This document shows positions 1 through 7,516 of a stretch of DNA of 10,869 nucleotides, piece after piece; positions within the stretch are counted from its first letter, which is position 1, and each line of letters begins with the position of its first letter. Where the stretch lies: positions 1-10,869 of the forward strand of contig JAUSPT010000002.1 of assembly GCA_030652805.1 (NCBI GenBank), written 5' to 3'. This DNA is from a bacterium (GTDB lineage: Bacteria > JAHJDO01). The notes beneath the pieces are model-generated. The model had not been told where the DNA came from and made no database searches. It saw only the letters and a program-made list of their open reading frames with translations. Both the position numbers and the translations under genes were made by a program.

Positions 1-26
1 AAGTAAAAACTAGCTGTCTTTCTCAT
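1..26 (-). CDS. Start of a leftward gene running off the window (first 8 codons)
   Basis: On the minus strand an ATG at 26 opens a frame reading M-R-K-T-A-S-F-Y to the window edge. A very strong Shine-Dalgarno, GGAGGAG (plus 34-40), sits 7 nt upstream, which is why I accept it as a real start. Eight residues are too few to name the product. The near-perfect hairpin just upstream (59-92) would suit a REP-type or IS200-type single-strand transposase, but that is only a guess from context. Confidence 0.45.
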
Positions 27-58
27 TTGGCAACTCCTCCGATATGGTAGATTCTTGC

Positions 59-92
59 TCCAAACATTGCTCGCTAGCTCGCAATGTTTGGA
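59..92. repeat. Perfect 12-bp inverted repeat (hairpin)
   Basis: TCCAAACATTGC (59-70) is followed by a 10-nt centre containing the palindrome GCTAGC, then by its exact reverse complement (81-92). Weaker outer pairing exists between TGGTA (45-49) and TACCA (105-109). No T-run follows on either strand, so it is not a normal intrinsic terminator. It lies in the 5' leader of the leftward gene that starts at 26. Confidence 0.8.
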
Positions 93-158
93 TGTCTTCT
101 ATCATACCACGAGTGTTACCTATGTTTCTCAGCCTCCGCACAGTATACTAGCATATAA

Positions 159-170
159 GCAAAATTTTGC
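159..170. promoter_or_regulatory. 12-bp perfect palindrome, possible operator
   Basis: GCAAAATTTTGC is a perfect palindrome midway between the leftward gene start (26) and the rightward aldo/keto reductase (286). Just left of it lies AGTATACT (143-150), itself palindromic and usable as a -10 in either direction. Its position between divergent genes suits a regulator site; no protein can be assigned. Confidence 0.3.
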
Positions 171-285
171 AATAAATTTGCCATACGATATTCTTTATGA
201 TAAAAGACGTGATTAAACTATAACACAACGCAAATGGTTGCTAGGATTATTGTAACTGGTGCGGAGAGACGCGGAACACAAGATT

Positions 286-1236
286 ATGCAGACAAGGAAA
301 TTAGGGTATAGTGATCTAAATATAACAAATATAGGTCTCGGCACATGGGCAATCGGCGGAGGCGGGTGGAAATTCGCATGGGGGCCACAGGATGATAAAG
401 AATCAATTGCTGCTATACGTAAAGCAATTGATATCGGCATAAACTGGATAGATACGGCTGCTCTTTATGGTCTTGGACACTCTGAAATCGTTGTGGGTAA
501 AGCTATCAAAGAAATGAGAGAAAAACCCATCATTGCAACAAAATGTTGCAGACGCTGGGATGAAAAACGAAGAATATTCAACAGTCTAAAAAAAGATAGT
601 ATTCGTTCCGAGGTTGAAGCAAGTTTAAAGAGACTTAGAGTAGATGTTATTGATTTGTATCAGATTCACTGGCCAATACCTGAAAAGGAGATAGAAGAAG
701 GATGGGATACAATAGCAACTCTCATAAAAGAAGGGAAAATTCGCTACGGTGGTGTTTCGAATTTTAGTGTGGAACAGCTCAAACGCATTCAACCTATTCA
801 TCCGATTGCTTCACTCCAGCCGCCTTACAGCATGTTGGAAAGAGGTATTGAAGATGAGATGCTGGATTATTGCAAAAAAAACAATATTGGAGTTATAGTT
901 TACAGCCCAATGCAAAGAGGGCTTCTTGCAGGAAAGTTCTCTAAAGAACGCGTTCAAAATCTCCCAAAAGATGATCATCGACGCAAGAATATACAATTTC
1001 AAGAACCTCAGTTAAGTGCAAATCTTGAGCTGGTGGAATCTCTCAGACCCGTAGCAGAGAAGAATAATATAACTCTTGCACAGCTTGCCCTGGCATGGGT
1101 TTTGCGCAGAAAAGAAGTAACTGCAGCTATTGTGGGAGCCAGAAGCCAATCGCAGATTCAGGAAACTGCAGCTGCGGGTGATGTTAAACTTACTGAAAAT
1201 GATATTGGAGTAATTGAAAAATTATTAAATCGCTGA
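286..1236 (+). CDS. Aldo/keto reductase family oxidoreductase
   Basis: This is a 316-residue NAD(P)H-dependent aldo/keto reductase, a soluble TIM-barrel enzyme that reduces aldehydes or ketones to alcohols. The catalytic tetrad is visible as D56 and Y61 (in DTAALYGLGHSE), K86 (IIATKC) and H128 (YQIHWP). The C-terminal coenzyme region carries the VGARSQSQIQE stretch typical of the family. I chose ATG 286 because the protein then begins MQTRKLGYSDL, the usual family start, with GGAA about 10 nt upstream. A GTG at 259 would add nine unconserved residues. Length matches the AKR11/AKR12-like general stress and sugar-reductase groups. The substrate cannot be read from sequence. It is followed 42 nt later by the phosphofructokinase gene, which has its own promoter, so co-transcription is possible but not needed. 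Confidence 0.9.
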   Translation: MQTRKLGYSDLNITNIGLGTWAIGGGGWKFAWGPQDDKESIAAIRKAIDIGINWIDTAALYGLGHSEIVVGKAIKEMREKPIIATKCCRRWDEKRRIFNSLKKDSIRSEVEASLKRLRVDVIDLYQIHWPIPEKEIEEGWDTIATLIKEGKIRYGGVSNFSVEQLKRIQPIHPIASLQPPYSMLERGIEDEMLDYCKKNNIGVIVYSPMQRGLLAGKFSKERVQNLPKDDHRRKNIQFQEPQLSANLELVESLRPVAEKNNITLAQLALAWVLRRKEVTAAIVGARSQSQIQETAAAGDVKLTENDIGVIEKLLNR

Positions 1237-1241
1237 ATATT

Positions 1242-1271
1242 TTGCACATTTTCTTTATTTTATAGTATACT
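1242..1271 (+). promoter_or_regulatory. Promoter for the phosphofructokinase gene, probably giving a leaderless mRNA
   Basis: TTGCAC (1242-1247) and TATACT (1266-1271) are separated by 18 nt. The -10 hexamer ends only 7 nt before ATG 1279, so a start site at the usual distance falls on or beside the start codon. No Shine-Dalgarno is seen upstream of that ATG. Both facts point to leaderless transcription. Confidence 0.55.
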
Positions 1272-1278
1272 GACTTTT

Positions 1279-2595
1279 ATGGATACTCATTGCTTGACTA
1301 CGGATGAATTGCCAGATTTAACAATTGAAAAGATTGGATCTTCAAGTGTAGTTTCTCCCATTGTAAGAAGCAGAGATTACTTCACTAATGACCATGAAAA
1401 AATTCTAATATATTCACATTCTAAAGATTTAAAAGCATGTCAAAACTCTGATAAAGAACTTCCAATGTTTGAAAGAGCTGGTCCAAGGCAAAGAATCTTC
1501 TTTGACGGAAAAAAAATAAACTGTGGAATAGTTACTTGTGGAGGATTATGTCCTGGGCTCAATGATGTAATACGGACAATCGTTCTTAGCCTTATATGGC
1601 AATATGGTGTCAGGAAAGTTTTCGGCTTTCGCTATGGATATGCAGGCCTGTCATCAAGCGCCCCTAAAGAACCATTAGTATTAACCCCGGAAACTGTTGA
1701 TGAAATTCAACATAAAGGAGGAGATATCCTGTCGTTGTCCCGCGGTCAGCAAGATTCGGATGATATAGTTAGCAATCTGGAAAAAAGAGAAATTAGTTTA
1801 TTATTTGTTATTGGGGGCGATGGCACACTAAGAGGAGCTTCAGATATAGTTAAAGCGATAAAGAAAAGAGATTTAAAAATTGGGGTAATTGGAGTTCCGA
1901 AGACAATTGATAACGATATCTGCGCAGTAGAGCAGTCTTTTGGCTTTTCAACAGCTGTTGAAGCGTCGCGTTCAGCAATTTGCGGAGCACACGAAGAAGC
2001 CAAAGGAGCCTGGAATGGTGTTGGGTTAGTTAAACTAATGGGCAGGGATTCTGGCTTTATTGCTGCTTATGCTACTCTGGCAAACAGTGATGCAAACTTC
2101 TGTTTTATCCCGGAAGTACCTCTTGTTTTAAAAGGAGAAAACGGATTTTTACGTCTACTTGAGAAACGTCTGGACAGGAAGCATCACGCTCTAATTGTAG
2201 TAGCTGAAGGAGCGGGACAGGACTTGATACAAGAAGCTGGTTATCAAGAAAGAGATGCTTCCGGTAATATTGTATATAAGGATATCGGAGGATTCTTAAA
2301 GAAGGAAATTATAAAATATTTTAAAGAGAAGAAAAAACCATTGGTTTTAAAGTATATAGATCCAAGCTATATAATCCGAAGTATACCTGCCAATTCTCAA
2401 GATTCGGCATTTTGCCTGATGCTTGGACAAAATGCTGTGCATGCCGGGATGTCAGGCAGAACAAATATGGTAATAAGCTACTGGAACCAGTACTTTGTGC
2501 ATATCCCCATATCACTGGCTGTTCTGAAGAAGAAAAAAGTTGACCCAAACGGCCATTTATGGCAGACTGTTTTGGAAACGACCGGTCAGGTATGA
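1279..2595 (+). CDS. pfkA: 6-phosphofructokinase, plant-type ATP-dependent
   Basis: This 438-residue enzyme phosphorylates fructose 6-phosphate to fructose 1,6-bisphosphate, the committed step of glycolysis. The visible motifs are FERAGPRQRIFF (64-75), GGLCPGLN (88-95, phosphate loop), GGDGT (179-183), PKTIDND (207-213, with catalytic D211), MGRDSGF (254-260), and an acidic substrate site around PEVP and AEGAGQD. GGDGT rather than GGDD at the donor site points to ATP, not pyrophosphate. PKTIDND with the long N-terminal extension is typical of the plant, trypanosome and spirochaete group rather than of the short 320-residue E. coli PfkA. The whole N-terminal extension looks conserved with that group, which supports ATG 1279 even though no ribosome binding site precedes it. 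Donor choice is an inference from motifs. Confidence 0.9.
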   Translation: MDTHCLTTDELPDLTIEKIGSSSVVSPIVRSRDYFTNDHEKILIYSHSKDLKACQNSDKELPMFERAGPRQRIFFDGKKINCGIVTCGGLCPGLNDVIRTIVLSLIWQYGVRKVFGFRYGYAGLSSSAPKEPLVLTPETVDEIQHKGGDILSLSRGQQDSDDIVSNLEKREISLLFVIGGDGTLRGASDIVKAIKKRDLKIGVIGVPKTIDNDICAVEQSFGFSTAVEASRSAICGAHEEAKGAWNGVGLVKLMGRDSGFIAAYATLANSDANFCFIPEVPLVLKGENGFLRLLEKRLDRKHHALIVVAEGAGQDLIQEAGYQERDASGNIVYKDIGGFLKKEIIKYFKEKKKPLVLKYIDPSYIIRSIPANSQDSAFCLMLGQNAVHAGMSGRTNMVISYWNQYFVHIPISLAVLKKKKVDPNGHLWQTVLETTGQV

Positions 2596-2649
2596 TTCAA
2601 ACATTTATGTGCTTACCTCCGCTTGTAAACAAAAACTTTAGGAAAATTT

Positions 2650-2862
2650 ATGAAAGAGTGTAATGTTCAAGAGAATAAGCTAAATTGCAACTGCACTTAT
2701 GAACCGTGCAGTAAGAAAGGTATTTGCTGCGAATGTATTAACTATCATTGGCAAATGGGACAATTCTCTGCCTGTTTCTTCCCTGATGATATTGAGAAAA
2801 CGTATGATAGAAGCATTGAAAAATTTATGGAAACCTATCAGGAAAGAGGAAAGTGGTGGTAA
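2650..2862 (+). CDS. Small cysteine-rich protein, DUF6485-like
   Basis: A 70-residue soluble protein with seven cysteines crowded into residues 4-43, in the order C4, C13, C15, C20, then CCEC at 26-29, then C43 in SACFFPDD. The tail carries [11 protein letters not shown]. From memory this pattern (CCEC, then ACFFP, then KTYDRSIE) matches the uncharacterised DUF6485 family; I could not check this. The cysteines suggest metal or Fe-S binding. Start ATG 2650 has GGA about 8 nt upstream. Its 3' end overlaps hisS by 10 nt, so the two are translationally coupled, and the ribosome binding site of hisS lies inside its last codons. Role unknown. Confidence 0.8.
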   Translation: MKECNVQENKLNCNCTYEPCSKKGICCECINYHWQMGQFSACFFPDDIEKTYDRSIEKFMETYQERGKWW

Positions 2863-4121
2863 AAACAGTTCGCGGGACAAGTGATATATTACCAAGTGAT
2901 GTAGGTACCTGGCAGGCGTTAGAGCTTGTTTCCAGAAATCTGCTGGAAGCTTATGATTATAGGGAGATTCGCACGCCTATATTTGAACAAGCCGGACTCT
3001 TTCAAAAAAGTGTTGGGGAATCTACAGACATTGTAAGTAAAGAAATGTATGTGTTCTCTGATAAAAAGGGTAGAGAACTCGCTCTTAGACCTGAAGGAAC
3101 TGCCTCGATCGTACGCTCATTTGTTGAGCACAATATGTATACACAGCCTTTTCCTGTAAAACTATACTACATAGGCCCATTTTTTAGATATGAAAGACCG
3201 CAGTCAGGAAGAACAAGGCAATTCCATCAGATTGGAGCAGAGGCAATTGGCATTGAAGATGTGAGACTGGATGCAGAGATAATTGATATTGCAATCCAAA
3301 TTCCATCCAAAATGGGCATTAAAAACCTAAAAGTAATGCTGAATAGCATTGGTTGTGGGGAATGCAGGTCAAAGTACGTAAAACATCTTCTAGCGCACCT
3401 TGAAAACCGAATCAAAAACCTGTGCATGGACTGTAAACGCAGATACTCTACTAATCCTTTAAGAATTCTGGACTGCAAAAAACCGGAATGCATTCAACAC
3501 GTAAAAGAAGGACCTACTATCACAGAAAATTTATGCGCCAAATGCAGGAATAAACTTGAGACAGTAGAGAAACACATAAACTGTTTAGGCATTGATTATC
3601 AAATACAGCCTTATCTTGTTCGTGGCCTTGATTATTACACAGGTGTGATCTTTGAGATTATTCATTCTCAGCTTGGCGCGCAGAATGTAGTTGCTGCCGG
3701 AGGAAGATATGATAACTTGGTTGAACAGATGGGTGGAAAATCAACTCCTGCTGTTGGATTTGCAGCAGGAATTGAGAGAATGATAATGCTATTAGCACAT
3801 AGAAACTTCCAAAGCAGCAACTCAGTATACCTAGTGTATCTCGATTTCCCCATGGATGAAAGAGTGTTTGCATTCCTTGCTGCATTAAGACAAAATGGAA
3901 TACATACCAAAACAACTTATCAGGAAAAAACTCTTAAGAACCAGTTGAAGACAGCCGCAAAATCAAACTGCAAATTCAGTCTGATTTTAGGCACAAATGA
4001 ACTATCAAAAGGCACTGTCATTCTTCGCGATATGAAAACAAGTACACAAGAAGAGATTAGGCTTGATAATGCAGTGTCAATCATAAAGGGAAAGTTAGTT
4101 AAAGGAGTCATTTTGACATGA
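2853..4121 (+). CDS. hisS: Histidine--tRNA ligase
   Basis: Histidyl-tRNA synthetase, a cytoplasmic class II enzyme that charges tRNA-His using ATP. The 422-residue product shows VRGTSDILP (6-14), motif 1 region PIFEQAGLF to the ALRPEGT loop (42-83), motif 2 around [13 protein letters not shown] (105-117) with the GRTRQFHQ loop, the histidine-specific signature RGLDYYTG (257-264), and motif 3 GFAAGIERM (302-310). Between motif 2 and the signature lies an insertion with CGEC, CMDC and CAKC pairs (about 168-231), found in many bacterial HisRS and likely zinc-binding. The C-terminal anticodon-binding domain follows residue about 325. A GTG start at 2853 (or the adjacent GTG 2856) is set by AGAGGA at 2845-2850. 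The next gene begins inside its stop codon (ATGA). Confidence 0.97.
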   Translation: MVVKTVRGTSDILPSDVGTWQALELVSRNLLEAYDYREIRTPIFEQAGLFQKSVGESTDIVSKEMYVFSDKKGRELALRPEGTASIVRSFVEHNMYTQPFPVKLYYIGPFFRYERPQSGRTRQFHQIGAEAIGIEDVRLDAEIIDIAIQIPSKMGIKNLKVMLNSIGCGECRSKYVKHLLAHLENRIKNLCMDCKRRYSTNPLRILDCKKPECIQHVKEGPTITENLCAKCRNKLETVEKHINCLGIDYQIQPYLVRGLDYYTGVIFEIIHSQLGAQNVVAAGGRYDNLVEQMGGKSTPAVGFAAGIERMIMLLAHRNFQSSNSVYLVYLDFPMDERVFAFLAALRQNGIHTKTTYQEKTLKNQLKTAAKSNCKFSLILGTNELSKGTVILRDMKTSTQEEIRLDNAVSIIKGKLVKGVILT

Positions 4122-4981
4122 AAAGAGAAATAATAGTTCAGCTCAATAAAACGTTTGAAGGATTGACATATACGCAAAAGGGTGTTGAGTATTGGATGGC
4201 AAGAGATCTTCAGGAATTATTAGATTACACGGATTGGCGTAATTTTTTACAGGTTATTGAAAAAGCTAAAACATCTTGTGCGAATTTTAGCCAAGATACG
4301 ACAGACCATTTTGTTGACGTTAACAAAATGGTCAAGTTGGGCTCTGGAAGCGAACGGCAAATTGACGATGTTATGCTTACTCGCTATGCCTGTTACTTAA
4401 TAGCCCAAAACGGTGATCCTCGCAAGGAACAGATAGCTTTTGCACAGAGTTATTTCGCTATTCAAACACGTAAACAAGAATTGCTGGAAGAGCGTATTGC
4501 GTTGGCGGAACGTATACGAGCTCGCGAAAAACTTGCGGATACCGAATCAAAACTTTCAGGGGTTGTGTATGAGCGCGGTGTTGACGGAAAGGGATTTGCG
4601 CGATTACGGAGTAAAGGTGACCACGCGCTTTTTGGTGGATATACGACACTGCAAATGAAAAAGAAGCTTGGCGTGCCAGAAAAACGTCCTTTAGCTGATT
4701 TTTTGCCAACTATAACTATTAAGGCAAAAGATTTTGCGGCTGAAATTACCAGCTTTAATACAAAAAAGAAAAATTTACGCGATGAGCAGGCTATTACGGG
4801 CGAACATATAAAAAACAACAAAGATGTGCGGAATCTACTCAAGAAAAGTGGGATAAAGCCTGAGTCTTTGCCTCCTGAAGAAGATATTAAAAAATTACAG
4901 CGTAGGATTAAATCCGAGGATAAAAAGATCGCAGGAAACATAAAAACATCGAAGAGTTTGAAGATAACCCGAAACGATTAA
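4118..4981 (+). CDS. dinD: DNA damage-inducible protein D homologue
   Basis: A 287-residue homologue of E. coli DinD (274 residues), an SOS-induced protein reported to bind RecA and inhibit strand exchange. The recognisable core is the LTRYACYLIAQNGDP region (87-101) leading into the helical FAIQTRKQE stretch (113-121), then YERGVDGKGF (151-160) and KGDHALFGG (166-174). The C-terminal third (about 205-287) is Lys/Glu-rich and probably helical. ATG 4118 overlaps the hisS stop (ATGA), with AAAGGAG 10 nt upstream at 4101-4107, so translation is coupled to hisS. I see no LexA-type box in front of it, so if it is damage-controlled here, control acts at an upstream operon promoter or not at all. 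The family call is from remembered motifs but the match is extensive. Confidence 0.88.
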   Translation: MKREIIVQLNKTFEGLTYTQKGVEYWMARDLQELLDYTDWRNFLQVIEKAKTSCANFSQDTTDHFVDVNKMVKLGSGSERQIDDVMLTRYACYLIAQNGDPRKEQIAFAQSYFAIQTRKQELLEERIALAERIRAREKLADTESKLSGVVYERGVDGKGFARLRSKGDHALFGGYTTLQMKKKLGVPEKRPLADFLPTITIKAKDFAAEITSFNTKKKNLRDEQAITGEHIKNNKDVRNLLKKSGIKPESLPPEEDIKKLQRRIKSEDKKIAGNIKTSKSLKITRND

Positions 4982-5369
4982 TGTTAGATAAAAATATGAT
5001 AAAACCAAATTTTTACATTTCAAAAGAGAATTTCAATAAATTGATAGGTCATGGATTCTATAAAAGAAATGATATAGCACCTGAAAAATGGACGCATATT
5101 AAAAATCATTTTGGGATGGAAGACACCCTTGCTGTTTTTGTTAGTGGAGCCAACCTCATAGAATAGATGATTCAAATAGTCATCATGGAGGCATTGATTG
5201 GCTAAAATTAGAACCGAATAGAAGAAAAGGAGAACCTCTTTTAAATGTATATAACTATGCTATTGGTACGCCAAGTGGAGATTGGTATCCAGTTTATGGA
5301 CCATATAAATATGGGGCTTTAATATCACATCACCCTGACGAGAAGGAAATAGAAAAATATTTTTTATAA
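4981..5369 (+). pseudogene. Frameshifted gene of unknown function
   Basis: ATG 4981 shares a base with the dinD stop and reads 61 residues, ending at TAG 5164-5166. In the +2 phase, an open frame continues directly from about 5163 (I-D-D-S-N-S-H-H-G-G-I-D-W) to TAA 5367-5369 with protein-like composition, including the stretch GDWYPVYGPYKYG. Joining the two at about 5160-5166 gives a plausible product of about 128 residues. A 1-nt loss or 2-nt gain explains the break, and no slippery heptamer is present. I do not recognise the protein. Either the gene is inactivated or the base call is wrong. It is the third member of the hisS-dinD coupled string, now decaying next to an IS. Confidence 0.6.
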
Positions 5370-5404
5370 TCAAAGTTAGCATAAATTAAAGGAATAGTAA
5401 TAAA

Positions 5405-5442
5405 ATGAGAACTGAATTAGGAAAAGATGAAAAGAATATGTA
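5405..5442 (+). pseudogene. Gene start cut off by the IS66-type element
   Basis: AAAGGA (5388-5393) lies 11 nt before ATG 5405, which reads M-R-T-E-L-G-K-D-E-K-N and then M and stop. The stop TAA (5441-5443 region) is supplied by the tip of the transposon inverted repeat, GTAAC, starting at 5440. This looks like the 5' end of a host gene interrupted by the insertion. No matching continuation is visible on the far side of the element (7564 on or 7657 on). A chance mini-ORF is the alternative. Confidence 0.35.
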
Positions 5443-5462
5443 ACAGTTTAGCTACAAAAAGT
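5440..5462. repeat. Left terminal inverted repeat of the IS66-type element
   Basis: The 23-mer begins GTAACAGTTTAG and ends AAAAAGT. It matches the reverse complement of each right-end copy (7541-7563 and 7634-7656) at 19 of 23 positions; similarity stops on the outer side. It carries a stop codon that ends the interrupted frame from 5405. Confidence 0.75.
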
Positions 5463-5521
5463 AATGAGAAAATTTAGATGAGAAAATCAGCGAATAAATT
5501 TGAACGAAATAAAAATAATAA

Positions 5522-7018
5522 TCAAGGCGATCTTGTTTGTGGCAAATCAAATTGTCTGAAGAGTTCGGGAGTTAGCCCTTTGGTTAAAAGAGTCATGAGA
5601 ACTTGTTTGGGATCCAATCCTTTGAGTTTGGCAGTTTGGATAATAGTTGAAATAAGAGATACGTTCTTAGTTCCCTGGTCAGAGCGATTGCCAAAAGTAA
5701 TCTTTCTGAAGATGACCAAATTTCTTAAACTTCTTTCGGCTATATTGTTGGTTGGTTTTACTACTTTTGGATACTTAAGAAAAGTCAGGATTTCATCATT
5801 ATGTTTTAGCAATCTTTTGCGCAAGGTTTCAGCCTTGGGATGTGAAATGGGAATTTTGTACAAGCTTTTAAATCTACGGAAGATATTCTTTTTAGAGGAT
5901 TTCCATTTTTCCGGAGGCAATTTGTCATGTTGACTAAGAAGAAGGATAGCGTCTTGAATAAGCTTTTTGAGATTGTTGCAGAACGAAATAACTTCTGTCT
6001 CCTCAGGAAACTTTTCCTCAAGATCCTTAACAGCTCTAAGCAGATGAGCATTGCACTTTTGTTTAGCAAAAGCGTTGATGGAACTGTTGTAAGCAGAATA
6101 AAAGTCAGAGCTAAGAATGCCCTTGTAGTTAGAACCAAGATGTTCTTTAACAACATCTCCGGAGCGATGAGGATCAATATGGAAGAAAATAAGTTGTTCG
6201 TTAGAGAAAGTCCAAAGCCATTTCTTCTTCCAGCCTGTTTCATCGGCATAGATAGAGGAAGTATATGGTAACATCTTTTTTAAAGCTTCATAGAGAGATA
6301 GCCCTTTTCGGTAGATTTTGTTATCAAATCCGACAATTGCTCCCGGAGTTATTTCTAAACCAAACAAATTTTGGAGGATATGTTGAATATCATCATAAGA
6401 GATTTTAGTCTGATATCTAAGAAAACCTGCAACAGCTTTAGCAACAGGACCGATGGGAGCTTTAGGGATTTCGTTTTCTGCGACGCCAGAAACAACCTTC
6501 TTGCAATGAGGACACCAGTAATGGAAATGGACAAAGGATCTTGTAATAACTTTTTTGATAACAATGTCCTGCTGAACATGCTCGTCAGTATCTTTGCAGA
6601 TAGAAAGTTTAGAATTGCCGCAGACAGGACATTTCTTCAGAGGTACAGCAACATATTCGTCAATAGTTTCAGGATTTTTTCTGGATGCTCCAGGATGACC
6701 AAATGGCGCGCCTCTTTTCTTTGGAGTATCGCCAGAAGAATTTCTTTTGGAATAAAACTTCTTAAACGGAGCTTGTTGAGCTTGAGTAAGATCTTCTTCA
6801 AGGGATTTCTTTTCTTGGGTAAGCTGGCCTACCTGTTCTTTAAGTTTAGTAATTTCACGTTCAGCAAAACCAAAAAGATTCTGCATTTGATTAACCCTCT
6901 CCCTGAGATAGTTTCTTTCAGCAAGTACCTTGAAAGTAGATTCTCCGTTAAGATGCGGACAGGATTTAGAGAAATGGCAATGCTGAACTTTTGTTGCAGG
7001 AAAATGAGAATAGCTCAT
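5522..7018 (-). CDS. tnpC: IS66-family transposase TnpC
   Basis: The 498-residue DDE transposase cuts and joins the element ends. In order: a Cys/His-rich N-terminus (C14, C20, H22); a coiled coil of about 34-82; the basic SKRNSSGDTPKKRGAPFGHPG linker (about 90-110); an IS66 zinc finger with CPVC (130-133) and CPHC (169-172); then the catalytic core with D259 in YADETGW, D305 in LSSDFYSAY and E428 in NNIAERSLR, plus CNAHLLRAVKDL (322-333). Length is normal and all three acidic residues are present, so it looks intact. Its ATG overlaps the stop of the upstream DUF6788-like gene (ATGA), so translation is coupled. It ends 82 bp inside the left terminal repeat. Confidence 0.96.
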   Translation of the reverse strand: MSYSHFPATKVQHCHFSKSCPHLNGESTFKVLAERNYLRERVNQMQNLFGFAEREITKLKEQVGQLTQEKKSLEEDLTQAQQAPFKKFYSKRNSSGDTPKKRGAPFGHPGASRKNPETIDEYVAVPLKKCPVCGNSKLSICKDTDEHVQQDIVIKKVITRSFVHFHYWCPHCKKVVSGVAENEIPKAPIGPVAKAVAGFLRYQTKISYDDIQHILQNLFGLEITPGAIVGFDNKIYRKGLSLYEALKKMLPYTSSIYADETGWKKKWLWTFSNEQLIFFHIDPHRSGDVVKEHLGSNYKGILSSDFYSAYNSSINAFAKQKCNAHLLRAVKDLEEKFPEETEVISFCNNLKKLIQDAILLLSQHDKLPPEKWKSSKKNIFRRFKSLYKIPISHPKAETLRKRLLKHNDEILTFLKYPKVVKPTNNIAERSLRNLVIFRKITFGNRSDQGTKNVSLISTIIQTAKLKGLDPKQVLMTLLTKGLTPELFRQFDLPQTRSP

Positions 7019-7320
7019 TCTTCAAATTCACCTTTTTTAATTAATTGGACATTTATGTCTGTAAGTTCTTCAAGGAGCTTTTTATGATGTTTCCAGTTAT
7101 TGGTAAGTTTTTTCATTTTGTTATAGTATTTTTTAGGAACGTAAAACATGTTTTGTTTCCCTTTTGCAGAGAAGGAAAAAAAGTAGCCACGGTGAAGTTC
7201 TCCTCTTTGACATTTACAGCCCTTTTTCCCGCAAGAACGATAACTTTCTGCCAGAGAACCCTTCATCATGTCAGTAGTTTTGCTCAGGTAATTAAGAATT
7301 TGTTTTTTGCGTATGGGCAA
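7015..7320 (-). CDS. DUF6788-like accessory protein of the IS66-type element
   Basis: A 101-residue basic protein with the motif CGKKGCKCQRGELHRGY (30-46), then FSFSAKGKQNMFYVPKKYY and a helical C-terminus rich in Leu/Glu (LLEELTDINVQLIKKGEFEE). From memory this fits the DUF6788 family, often found just ahead of IS66-like transposases. The CxxxxCxC cluster with a nearby His suggests metal binding, perhaps DNA binding for transposition; its function is not established. It starts at TTG 7320, supported by GAGAGG (plus 7329-7334) 8 nt upstream and by a near-consensus promoter further up. The stop overlaps the tnpC start by ATGA. Confidence 0.85.
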   Translation of the reverse strand: MPIRKKQILNYLSKTTDMMKGSLAESYRSCGKKGCKCQRGELHRGYFFSFSAKGKQNMFYVPKKYYNKMKKLTNNWKHHKKLLEELTDINVQLIKKGEFEE

Positions 7321-7354
7321 GCTAATTTCCTCTCTGTTAAAATTCCATTAACAG

Positions 7355-7383
7355 ATTATGCCTCGCAAAGTCGTATTTGTCAA
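7355..7383 (-). promoter_or_regulatory. Promoter of the IS66-type transposase operon
   Basis: On the minus strand TTGACA (plus 7378-7383) and CATAAT (plus 7355-7360) are separated by exactly 17 nt. Start of transcription would fall near 7348, giving a leader of about 28 nt with the ribosome binding site GAGAGG before TTG 7320. One mismatch from consensus overall. Confidence 0.7.
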
Positions 7384-7516
7384 GAGGATCGGAGAAATTT
7401 TAAAATAATTCTTTTAATTTTGTAAAAAAATGATACTATATATCAATATCAATCAAGCTGGAAAGGAGGTGGCAGAGAGCTTGAATTGTCGTGGCGTTTC
7501 TACGTATAAAGTAAAA

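Noticed and set aside
259-285. GTG start giving the aldo/keto reductase nine extra residues
   Set aside because: The extra residues do not fit the family start, and ATG 286 begins with the usual RKLGYSDL-type sequence.
1279-2595. Pyrophosphate-dependent phosphofructokinase
   Set aside because: The donor site reads GGDGT, not GGDD; PKTIDND alone is shared with plant-type ATP enzymes.
4462-4941. 159-residue minus-strand frame inside dinD
   Set aside because: Antisense shadow of a clearly conserved gene; Ser/Phe-rich composition and no ribosome binding site.
5155-5170. Programmed frameshift site
   Set aside because: No slippery heptamer or downstream structure is visible, so mutation or base-call error is likelier.
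5478-6271. Plus-strand frames of 151 and 114 residues
   Set aside because: Shadows of the 3' half of tnpC; the first also overlaps the IS end.
6371-7087. 238-residue plus-strand frame across tnpC
   Set aside because: Antisense to an intact IS66 transposase with all catalytic residues; composition is that of a reversed gene.
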